Of a stretch of DNA of 6,356 bases, positions 1 through 6,029 are shown one piece after another (position 1 is the first letter of the stretch; each line of letters begins with the position of its first letter). The stretch comes from Verrucomicrobiota bacterium (GTDB lineage Bacteria; Verrucomicrobiota; Verrucomicrobiia; Methylacidiphilales; Verrucolacustridaceae). The position numbers and the translations under genes were made by a program. The notes under the pieces are model-generated. The model worked only from the letters and a program-made list of their open reading frames with translations, was not told the origin of the DNA and did no database searches. The stretch is from contig RGGS01000080.1 in the NCBI GenBank assembly GCA_010024525.1, positions 1 through 6,356 on the forward strand, given 5' to 3'.

Positions 1-680
1 GGATATGAGACAATCCCCACAGGGGCCCATCCCACTCGCGAGGGAACCGAGCATTCCGCCCGCAGAGTGGAGACCGCCAGACCATGTGCCAATTGCACGT
101 GCCTAACCATTTTCAACTGCTGACGGATGGGCACCTTCAACCCAGGAGCGTGAATCCCGCTGCCGTGTCCCAGGCCAATAAAGCACTGGGGCTCGTTCAG
201 GCTCATCCAATCCTGGATTCGATCCCCCAAACGCCGGGCCACCACAGCGCAATAATCAGCAAACCAAGCGGGCGAATCGGAATGCATCCACCCTCCTTGG
301 CGAAGAAGCGCGGAAGGATAATCCCAGTGAAATAGTGTGCAGAAGGGGCGGATGCCGGCACGAAGCAGGCCATCGACCAAACGCTCGTAAAAGTCCAGCC
401 CCTTGGGGTTCACCTTACCCCGCCCTGCGGGCAGGACGCGCGTCCAGGAGATGGAAAACCGGTACGCTTGAAGACCCAAACCCTGCATTAAACGAATATC
501 TTCCGGGTATCTGTGATAATGATCACAGGCGGTACAACCAGTATGCCCCTCCCACACGTTGCCGGGAGTATCGCTGAAGCTATCCCAGACGGATGGACCG
601 CGACCGTCCTCCCTCGAGGCCCCTTCAATTTGATAGGCGGCGGTGGCCGCCCCCCAAAGGAAATCCCTGGGAAATTTCAA
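1..680 (-). CDS. GH1 family beta-glycosidase (beta-glucosidase type), partial at left edge
   Basis: This is the N-terminal half (about 226 codons of a usual ~450) of a retaining glycoside hydrolase family 1 enzyme, which splits terminal beta-linked sugars from small glycosides, normally in the cytoplasm. The translation opens KFPRDFLWGAATAAYQIEGA, the classic GH1 N-terminus, with the subsite -1 Gln at about residue 17. ACDHYHRYPEDI follows near 51-62, FRFSISW-like YRFSISWTR near 73-81, TLFHWDYP with the substrate-binding His near 118, and WMSLNEP near 158-164, whose Glu163 is the acid/base. The C-terminal nucleophile motif (TENG type) lies beyond the window. No signal peptide is visible. There is no ATG in frame. 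The TTG at 680 gives the family-typical N-terminus; a TTG at 692 has a weak GGG element 9 bases upstream and is an alternative. The frame is closed upstream by a TGA at 749-747. The gene lies 46 bases after the regulator and probably shares its transcript. The family call is firm; the substrate (glucoside, galactoside or other) is not. Confidence 0.94.
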   Translation of the reverse strand, partial: MKFPRDFLWGAATAAYQIEGASREDGRGPSVWDSFSDTPGNVWEGHTGCTACDHYHRYPEDIRLMQGLGLQAYRFSISWTRVLPAGRGKVNPKGLDFYERLVDGLLRAGIRPFCTLFHWDYPSALLRQGGWMHSDSPAWFADYCAVVARRLGDRIQDWMSLNEPQCFIGLGHGSGIHAPGLKVPIRQQLKMVRHVQLAHGLAVSTLRAECSVPSRVGWAPVGIVSY

Positions 681-726
681 ACGCGAGCTCAATCGAAAAA
701 ACCCATTCCCAGGACCTGAAACAAAA

Positions 727-1896
727 TCATTCTTCAGCCGAAGGCATCAAATCAACCCCCATCTTGTTGGGACCCGCACCAGTGGAGGTTCGGAGGACAA
801 TTTGTGGCTCCACGCGGATAAAAGTGGCAGGCAAGGAGGGCTCCTGCAAGCGCTCCATCACTCGTTGGGCCGCCAAACGCCCAAGCAAGCCTTTATCCAG
901 TCGGACGGTGGTCAACGCTGGCACGGAGCTGTTGGCCCAGAAAATGTCGTCGAACCCGATAACCGAAATATCCTGAGGCACCCGGTAACGGCCATCGGCA
1001 CGGAGGGCATCCAGCACTCCCACCGCCATTTCGTCGTTAAGACAAAAAATTCCGGTGGGCACCGCCTGGCCTTGCAGGAGCAGCTCCCCAGCACGCACCC
1101 CGGACTCCCGACTAAAATCCCCTTTCACTCTCTGAATGGAGCCGCGGGCTATTCCCCGGGTACTCCAATAGGCCAGCGCCGCCTCCTCCCGCTCCGTGCT
1201 GGCCACCTGATTGTCCCCGGTGACGATGGCCAGCTGGCGGTGACCCAATTCATAAAGATGGGCGGCGGCCGCTTTGGCCCCAGCCGGATTGTCGAAACAA
1301 ATCACATCAGCGTTGCCAGCCCCAGAGGGAGCGTCCGCGATAACCGCCGGAGGTCCCTGTCTGATCAAATGACCAAGAATAGGCTCGGCAATCGGGCCCA
1401 GATAAATGACGGCATCGACATGGGCTTTTTTAACGAGCTGAAAATAATCGACTTCCCGTGTGAGTTCGCCTGCCGGCAGAAGTACAAGTGCGGCATGCTG
1501 CCGGCTGAGTTCAGTTTGGATGCCTGCGAGGATTTCCAAGTGGTAGGGGCCCAAGGATTCACGACGGAGAACGTGCCCGACCAGTCCCACGCTCGTCATG
1601 GCACTACTCCGGACCTCCTTCAGCCTCTGCACCGAGGGATCCGCCACGAAAGTACCCTGGGCTGGCACACTGTAAATCAAACCTTCGGTGCGAAGCTCAC
1701 TTAGGGCCTTGCGGATGGTGATCTTGTTTACCCCATGTTGTTTGGATAACTCGTCCATGGAGGGAAGGCGGGACAGGGGAGGGAGTTTTCCGTCTCGGAT
1801 TTCTTGGCGAATAAGCTCAGAAATCTGCCGATACAGGTAATGCGAACGGGTCTTGCTTCGCTGGAGGCGGTTTGGTCGAGGGCTCACAAGCCTCAC
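727..1896 (-). CDS. GntR-LacI chimeric transcriptional regulator (AraR-like architecture)
   Basis: This is a sugar-responsive DNA-binding regulator. From the GTG at 1896 it has 389 residues. Residues ~18-86 form a GntR winged helix-turn-helix, with LYRQISELIRQEI, RLPSMDELSKQHGVNKITIR and the wing EGLIYSVPAQGTFV. Residues ~100-375 form a LacI/GalR-type periplasmic-binding-like sensor: VGLVGH at its start, VDAVIYLG, HLYELGHRQLAIVTGD, FCLNDEMAVGVLDALR, and VPQDISVIGFDDIFWANSSVPALTTVRLD. The same domain order is known from Bacillus AraR, which releases DNA when it binds arabinose; this protein's ligand is unknown. Start choice: the frame is open from a TTG at 1923, but GTG 1896 has an AGGA 11 bases upstream. 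GTG 1887 (giving MSPRPN) is also possible, with a GAGG only 3 bases away. The gene sits between two glycosidases on the same strand, so it is probably cotranscribed and likely controls this operon and the divergent importer. The family is very sure; the regulon is inferred. Confidence 0.93.
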   Translation of the reverse strand: MRLVSPRPNRLQRSKTRSHYLYRQISELIRQEIRDGKLPPLSRLPSMDELSKQHGVNKITIRKALSELRTEGLIYSVPAQGTFVADPSVQRLKEVRSSAMTSVGLVGHVLRRESLGPYHLEILAGIQTELSRQHAALVLLPAGELTREVDYFQLVKKAHVDAVIYLGPIAEPILGHLIRQGPPAVIADAPSGAGNADVICFDNPAGAKAAAAHLYELGHRQLAIVTGDNQVASTEREEAALAYWSTRGIARGSIQRVKGDFSRESGVRAGELLLQGQAVPTGIFCLNDEMAVGVLDALRADGRYRVPQDISVIGFDDIFWANSSVPALTTVRLDKGLLGRLAAQRVMERLQEPSLPATFIRVEPQIVLRTSTGAGPNKMGVDLMPSAEE

Positions 1897-1907
1897 TATA
1901 AAGAGGG

Positions 1908-1911
1908 TCCT
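1908..1911 (-). promoter_or_regulatory. Putative ribosome binding site of the GntR-LacI regulator
   Basis: AGGA on the minus strand lies 11 bases before GTG 1896. It favours that start over the upstream TTG at 1923, which has no comparable element at a normal distance. The spacing is slightly long, so support is modest. Confidence 0.35.
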
Positions 1912-1937
1912 GAAAACAAGCAAACGCCGTTAAGGCA

Positions 1938-3242
1938 TTATTCCGAAAAGAAAGGCAGATTGGCCGTCGAAGCCCCTCCTTTCCCATCCCGCACAGTTAG
2001 AAACAGTCGGTAAGCTCCCTTGGGAGGAAATATCAAGATGCAATCGGGACCGGAAACTTTTTGCACTGCGTCGGGAAAAGACGCGGGCGCGTTTTCCTCG
2101 TCTCCCCCGTGCCGAATATCCCGACTCTCCGCCATCACCCCCCATTCATACTGGAGATCATCCTGGTCAGGGTCGGAAGCCACTGCCCGGACTCTTCGTT
2201 TTGTCCCGGCCCTCGCTTGGTTCGACTTGCCGTCAAAAGAGAGCGGCTCAACTTTCGGACTCCGATTTTGCGGCCACTTCCCTGTCCACGCTTTCACCAC
2301 GGCATCAACGGAGGGAAGTTTCTCCCCTCCGGGTAAAAGCATGCCGTACCATGTGGGCGTGGTTTCCTGTTTGTTCCCCCAAAAAAAAGCATAGCCTCCC
2401 AGGCAGAGTCCCTCCTTGTTTTCCATACAAGATTGCATGGCCACATAATATTGAACCGCTTTTTCGTTGCCGGTCGGTTCGATCGGAGCTCCCCAGGTGG
2501 TTTTGGGAACTTCCCAGTGCCCCAAGGGCCCAAACTCCGCCAGAAGGAACGGCTTTTTCCAACCGAGGGCTTGCAATTTCACTCCAGTCCCGGAAGCGCC
2601 GCCATACGCATTGATGCCAAGGATGTCGATCGAGGGGTAATACTTCATGATCTCGAGAATTTTTCGTTCGTCCGCGCCGGCAATCACCGTCATGACCGGG
2701 TGCCCGGGATCCTCGGTCTTGACGATGCGGGCGAGTTCCTCCATCTCCCTCCATACACGCAAGGCCTCAGGTTGGCCGGGAAAGATTTCCATTTCGTTTC
2801 CCAATCCCCACATCAGAAGGTTGGGATGATTGCGGTACTTTCGTACCGCCTGCCTGACTCTTTCCCTTTGCCGCTGGATTTTCTCGGGATCCAGGTAGGA
2901 AAAACCGTGACGTTCGTGCTCCACCCAGATTCCAGCGCATAAAGTGATCCCCGTATCCTCTAATTCGGTGAGCAATGTTTTTCCGTGGTCGTTTTTTTGG
3001 GTTAACTGCTCGGTATCCCAAGTTCGAACGGAATTCGCCCCCAATTCCTTGGCCAGAGAAAGATTTTTGAATCCTCCTACACCTAGGATACGCACGGGTT
3101 TACCATCCTTGACCAATTCCCAGGCACCTTCCGGGTTCTGCCGTAAAACGACTTGGGTTTCCTGCGTAAAAGCGTTCACCATCAGTATTTTAGCCATAGA
3201 AAGGCATAGGATGCCCTGCTTGACATTGGAGAGACGAATCAT
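1938..3242 (-). CDS. Exported clan GH-A (GH2-like TIM barrel) glycosidase with C-terminal PKD/Ig-like domain
   Basis: A 434-residue retaining glycosidase of clan GH-A, closest in look to the TIM-barrel catalytic domain of GH2; GH5-like or transglycosidase relatives are not excluded. Evidence: WELVKDGKPVRILGVGG (41-57, the usual GH2 lead-in), LAKELGANSVRTWD (63-76), NHPNLLMWGLGNE (138-150) with Glu150 as acid/base, SIDILGINAYGG (204-215), PFLLAEFGPLG (231-241) with Glu236 as nucleophile, and YAFFWGN (284-290), the strand-8 Trp platform. The GH2 N-terminal sandwich and immunoglobulin domains are missing, so this is a stand-alone barrel. Residues ~330-430 form a PKD/cadherin-like module (RAVASDPDQDDLQYEW, then YRLFLTVRDGKGG) that may bind carbohydrate or act as a spacer. 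The N-terminus, MIRLSNVKQ then GILCLSMAKILMVNA, looks like a weak signal peptide interrupted by Lys18, so export is likely but not certain. ATG 3242 is the first start after an in-frame TGA; ATG 3197 would remove most of the signal. It is the first gene of the minus-strand operon. Confidence 0.85.
   Translation of the reverse strand: MIRLSNVKQGILCLSMAKILMVNAFTQETQVVLRQNPEGAWELVKDGKPVRILGVGGFKNLSLAKELGANSVRTWDTEQLTQKNDHGKTLLTELEDTGITLCAGIWVEHERHGFSYLDPEKIQRQRERVRQAVRKYRNHPNLLMWGLGNEMEIFPGQPEALRVWREMEELARIVKTEDPGHPVMTVIAGADERKILEIMKYYPSIDILGINAYGGASGTGVKLQALGWKKPFLLAEFGPLGHWEVPKTTWGAPIEPTGNEKAVQYYVAMQSCMENKEGLCLGGYAFFWGNKQETTPTWYGMLLPGGEKLPSVDAVVKAWTGKWPQNRSPKVEPLSFDGKSNQARAGTKRRVRAVASDPDQDDLQYEWGVMAESRDIRHGGDEENAPASFPDAVQKVSGPDCILIFPPKGAYRLFLTVRDGKGGASTANLPFFSE
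3220..3225 (+). promoter_or_regulatory. Possible -35 element for the plus-strand importer operon
   Basis: A perfect TTGACA lies 31 bases before the ATG at 3256, inside the first codons of the divergent glycosidase. The best partner 18 bases downstream is CAGATT at 3244-3249, a poor -10 (3 of 6 matches). If used, transcription would begin at about the start codon, giving a leaderless or nearly leaderless message. The -35 match is seen; its use is a guess. Confidence 0.22.
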
Positions 3243-3255
3243 CCAGATTCATGAT
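3236..3255. promoter_or_regulatory. Overlapping short inverted repeats in the divergent start region (candidate operator)
   Basis: GAATC (3236-3240) and GATTC (3246-3250) form an inverted repeat with a 5-base spacer. ATCAT (3238-3242) and ATGAT (3251-3255) form a second one with an 8-base spacer. Together they fill the 13-base gap between the two divergent start codons and would place a dimeric regulator over both. ATTCAT also recurs 22 bases downstream (3247 and 3269), two helical turns away. The arms are short and could arise by chance. The GntR-LacI protein encoded next door would be the natural binder. Confidence 0.25.
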
Positions 3256-3256
3256 A
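3251..3256 (-). promoter_or_regulatory. Possible -10 element for the minus-strand glycosidase operon
   Basis: On the minus strand, TATCAT matches the -10 consensus at 5 of 6 positions and lies 8 bases before ATG 3242. There is no good -35 at 16-18 bases upstream. It would imply a nearly leaderless glycosidase message, or use of the internal ATG at 3197. Confidence 0.18.
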
Positions 3257-3735
3257 TGGGATCAGGGCATTCATCGATAGTTAAAAAATTTATTTTTGCG
3301 GCCCTGCTCTTACTCTCCGTTGAAAAAATCTGGGCCTCCGATGAAAAGGCTGTGGCCCCGGATACCTCGTCCTCGCTGACAATGCAGGCTTGGGATGCCC
3401 TCAAACGAAATGACTATCTTTTGGCCCGCCAAGCCGCCAGCCGCTGCCAAACCCTTTATGGGACCGAAGCGGAGAGGATGCAGAAAACCCTCCGGGCTCT
3501 ACCGATGGGGGACAGTGCCAAAAAGCAATGGGCCTTAAACGACGTCGGGACCTGTACTTTCATTTTGGGAAAAGTGGCTGAGGCGGAAAAAAAGCCCGAG
3601 GCCGCGGCGGTCGCCTATCAACAGGTTTTGACCAGGTATGGCTTTGCCCAATGCTGGGATCCCCAAGGCTGGTATTGGCAGGTCGCACCAGCCGCCCAAG
3701 AACGCCTGACGGCTATGGCTCTCGAAACCCCCTGA
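3256..3735 (+). CDS. Small exported TPR-like protein of unknown function
   Basis: A 159-residue protein that I do not recognise with certainty. The N-terminus is a clear signal peptide: KK at 10-11, hydrophobic FIFAALLLLSV (12-22), and likely cleavage after IWAS (28), so it should be periplasmic. The mature part is helical with tetratricopeptide-like spacing. One unit is near 43-69 (MQAWDALKRNDYLLARQAASRCQTLYG); a second is near 100-128, ending EAAAVAYQQVLTRYG. A Trp/Cys-rich segment, AQCWDPQGWYWQVAP (131-145), follows and is probably a conserved signature. Start: ATG 3256 gives the best signal peptide but has no ribosome binding site. ATG 3211, preceded by AGAAAGG at 6 bases, would add 15 residues and overlap the divergent gene's 5' end. 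It lies 12 bases upstream of the sugar-binding protein and in the same frame, so it is probably cotranscribed. A role as an adaptor to the importer or cell-surface enzymes is only a guess. Confidence 0.8.
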   Translation: MGSGHSSIVKKFIFAALLLLSVEKIWASDEKAVAPDTSSSLTMQAWDALKRNDYLLARQAASRCQTLYGTEAERMQKTLRALPMGDSAKKQWALNDVGTCTFILGKVAEAEKKPEAAAVAYQQVLTRYGFAQCWDPQGWYWQVAPAAQERLTAMALETP

Positions 3736-3747
3736 ACCGGAAACATT

Positions 3748-5112
3748 TTGAAATATTCCCCCCATCCCCTGCTGACCTCGACGGTCGCTTTGATTCTTTT
3801 GGGATTGGGATGGCAGGGCTGCTCCGCCGGCAAGCCGAAGGGACAAGCGCCCGTGGTGCTGGAGTATTGGGAAAAGTGGACCGGTTTCGAACGGGAGGCG
3901 ATGGCCAGATTGGTCGATGAATTTAATTCTTCGCAAAACCGTATTTTTGTCCGATTCCTAAGTGTCAGCCGTATAGACCAGAAAATGATGTTGGCCACGG
4001 CGGGGGGAGTTCCCCCGGACGTTGTCGGACTGTGGGATGTGAATTTGCCCTCCTACGCTGAAAACAACGCCCTCTTACCGCTCGATCGTCTGGCCAGGGA
4101 GGCAGGCCTGCGGGAGAAGGATTATTTGCCTGTCTTTTGGAAACTATGCCATTACCGCGGGCACCAGTGGGCGCTACCCTCCACGCCGTCGGTCGTGGCC
4201 CTGCACTGGAATAAAAAGATGTTCCGCGAGGCAGGATTGGACCCGGAGCGACCGCCACGCACCCTCGCCGAATTGGAATCCTTCAACGAAAAGATAACGC
4301 GAAAAAATTCCGACGGATCCCTGGCCCAAATCGGTCACATGCCGCAGGAACCGGGGTGGTGGATGCCGGATTTTCCCTCATGGTTTGGCGGGGCGAGTTG
4401 GGACGGAGGCCCGCACCTGCTTTTGGATAGCCCATCAAACCGCGCCTTTTTTCAATGGTTACAGAGCTATCCCGCTCGATTTGGGGGCTCGGAGCTTTTC
4501 AAGCTTCGGGGAGGCTTCGGCACGTTTGCCTCCCCGGATAATCCTTTTTTCCAAGGCAAGGTGGCCATGATCCTTCAGGGGGTCTGGATGGACAATTTCA
4601 TCCGGCAATATGCGCCCGAGGGCTTCTCCTATGGGGTGGCTCCTTTTCCGGAAAGCACCCCCCATCCGGAGGCACCCCTGACCATCGCCCAGACCGATAT
4701 TCTGGTGATCCCGACCGGAACCCGGCATCCACGGGAAGCAATGGAATTTATTTCCTTTGTTCAGCAACAAAAGCATATGGAGTCCCTCTGCATGGCACAG
4801 AGGAAGCTCTCGCCCCTCGCCAAGGTAAGTGATGACTTTTATCGTCGCCACCCCCACCCATACCTGAGGGAATTCCAGCGCTTGTCCCAAAGTCCCCGGG
4901 CCCAACCGACCCTCTGTCTTCCCACGATGCGGGAATACAGCAACGACTTGATCATCTATTCCAACCTGGTTTTGCTCGGACGCATGAATGGCGAGCAGGC
5001 CCGACGGGAAATGGCAGCCAGACAACAGAAATCACTCACCGCCAAGTTGGACCGCTGGGAACGAGTCTCCGCCGTGCGCACGGCGGTCTGGGATCAGGAG
5101 TTGAGACCATGA
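3748..5112 (+). CDS. ABC sugar transporter substrate-binding lipoprotein (family 1, CUT1 type)
   Basis: A 454-residue extracellular solute-binding protein that captures a sugar or oligosaccharide and delivers it to the permeases encoded downstream. The signal peptide has hydrophobic LLTSTVALILLGLG (8-21), then WQGC with Cys25 as the probable lipidated residue. The Trp and Gln in the lipobox are atypical. Family features: VLEYWEKWTGFEREAMARLVDEFN (38-60), GVPPDVVGLWD (87-97), PLDRLAREAGL (111-121), WALPSTPSVVALHWNKKMFREAGLD (141-165), FFQGKVAMILQGVWM (267-281), YGVAPFPE (295-302) and ILVIPTGTRHPREAMEFISFV (318-338). Many Trp residues (for example 204-205, 212, 218) could stack on sugar rings. 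The length is at the upper end for the family. The start is TTG 3748 with GGAAA just upstream; no ATG is available in frame near the N-terminus. The gene follows the TPR-like gene by 12 bases and ends in an ATGA overlap with the permease. The substrate is probably a beta-linked oligosaccharide, inferred from the GH1 neighbour. Confidence 0.95.
   Translation: MKYSPHPLLTSTVALILLGLGWQGCSAGKPKGQAPVVLEYWEKWTGFEREAMARLVDEFNSSQNRIFVRFLSVSRIDQKMMLATAGGVPPDVVGLWDVNLPSYAENNALLPLDRLAREAGLREKDYLPVFWKLCHYRGHQWALPSTPSVVALHWNKKMFREAGLDPERPPRTLAELESFNEKITRKNSDGSLAQIGHMPQEPGWWMPDFPSWFGGASWDGGPHLLLDSPSNRAFFQWLQSYPARFGGSELFKLRGGFGTFASPDNPFFQGKVAMILQGVWMDNFIRQYAPEGFSYGVAPFPESTPHPEAPLTIAQTDILVIPTGTRHPREAMEFISFVQQQKHMESLCMAQRKLSPLAKVSDDFYRRHPHPYLREFQRLSQSPRAQPTLCLPTMREYSNDLIIYSNLVLLGRMNGEQARREMAARQQKSLTAKLDRWERVSAVRTAVWDQELRP
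5096..5100 (+). promoter_or_regulatory. Ribosome binding site of the MalF-type permease
   Basis: AGGAG sits 8 bases before ATG 5109, inside the end of the binding-protein gene. It fixes the permease start and, with the ATGA overlap, suggests translational coupling. Confidence 0.75.
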
Positions 5113-6026
5113 CCCGCAAGGAGAAGCGATCCACCCTTCAAGGACTCTTGTTTATCGCCCCCTGGATGGTGGGTTTTCTCGCCCTGAATCTTTACCCGTT
5201 CTGCGCCTCGGTCTGGTTTTCCTTGTGCGATTACAGCGTTCTCTCTCAACCGGTCTATCTTGGAATCCGGAATTTTCAGAACCTGATCCACGACCCGGTC
5301 TTTTGGAAGGCCCTGACCAATACTTTGCTGTTTGCGGCTGTCTCAATTCCCCTGAGCACGATCGTCTCCATTGGCCTGGCTGTTCTTCTCAACCAACCCG
5401 CCGGCGCACAGGGGTTTTTTCGGACCTTGTTTTTTCTTCCCTGCTTGGTGCCAGCCATTTCTTTGGCCATCCTTTGGCAATGGATGCTTAATGGGCAGAT
5501 GGGTTTGGTCAATATGGCCTTACGACCCGGCTTGGACTTCCTGAATAACCTGTTTGGCTGCACTCTGAGGGCACCGGACTGGCTGAATGATCCTTCCTGG
5601 GCCCTGTGGGGTTTGGTTCTGACAGGCCTTTGGGGAACCGGTCAGGCGATGGTGATCTATCTCGCCGGACTTCAGGAGATTCCGGCCGAGCTTTACGAAG
5701 CAGCCACCTTGGATGGCACCAGCGCTTGGCAACGGTTTCTACATGTGACCCTGCCGATGCTTTCCCCTGTGATTTTTTTTAACGTTTTAATGGGCCTGAT
5801 TGGAGCTCTGCAGACATTCGCCGTGCCATACATTCTCACGGGAGGCGGAGACGGTCCCGGTCGTTCCTTGTTGTTTTTGGCTACCTATATTTACCAGAAT
5901 GCTTTTGACTTCTGGAATATGGGATACGCCTCGGCACTGGCTCTCGTTTTATTTCTAATGATCGCCATCCTGACCCTCACCGCGGTCCATTTTGGGGAAA
6001 AGAAGGTCCATTATGAAGGACGATAA
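5109..6026 (+). CDS. ABC sugar transporter permease, MalF/UgpA type
   Basis: A 305-residue inner-membrane permease, one of the two channel subunits of a CUT1 importer. About six membrane segments are visible: ~11-32, ~70-95, ~104-127, ~164-186, ~217-240 and ~273-294. NFQNLIHDPVFWKALTNTLLF (55-75) is typical of MalF-type subunits. The cytoplasmic EAA loop, which docks to the ATPase, is clear at 190-220, with EIPAELYEAATLDGTSAWQ and the TLPMLSP end. The large periplasmic insert of E. coli MalF is absent, as in most UgpA/MsmF-like members. The length and start are normal: an AGGAG precedes ATG 5109, which overlaps the binding-protein stop by 4 bases. The stop is 3 bases before the next permease. 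An 8-T run at 5773-5780 is in frame. Confidence 0.97.
   Translation: MTRKEKRSTLQGLLFIAPWMVGFLALNLYPFCASVWFSLCDYSVLSQPVYLGIRNFQNLIHDPVFWKALTNTLLFAAVSIPLSTIVSIGLAVLLNQPAGAQGFFRTLFFLPCLVPAISLAILWQWMLNGQMGLVNMALRPGLDFLNNLFGCTLRAPDWLNDPSWALWGLVLTGLWGTGQAMVIYLAGLQEIPAELYEAATLDGTSAWQRFLHVTLPMLSPVIFFNVLMGLIGALQTFAVPYILTGGGDGPGRSLLFLATYIYQNAFDFWNMGYASALALVLFLMIAILTLTAVHFGEKKVHYEGR
6016..6020 (+). promoter_or_regulatory. Ribosome binding site of the MalG-type permease
   Basis: AAGGA lies 9 bases before ATG 6030, within the last codons of the upstream permease. It supports this start. Confidence 0.65.
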
Positions 6027-6029
6027 CTG

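Noticed and set aside
84..719. Small plus-strand open frames at the left edge.
   Set aside because: The minus strand encodes an unmistakable GH1 protein here, so these are shadows.
643..1704. Long open frame (353 codons) on the plus strand opposite the regulator.
   Set aside because: It lacks any recognisable domain and lies antisense to a clear GntR-LacI gene; it is explained by the stop-poor antisense frame.
1923..1931. AACGCCGTT, a 9-base palindrome just upstream of the regulator, as a LacI-type operator.
   Set aside because: It is too short, does not extend symmetrically beyond 9 bases, and the regulator binds DNA through a GntR domain, not a LacI domain.
2944..3255. N-terminal extension of the TPR-like protein reaching back to 2944.
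   Set aside because: It would run antisense through the glycosidase gene and bury the clear signal peptide that begins just after ATG 3256. Only ATG 3211 remains a serious alternative.
5773..5780. Eight-T run in the first permease as a frameshift or terminator.
   Set aside because: The frame is intact on both sides and no hairpin precedes it.
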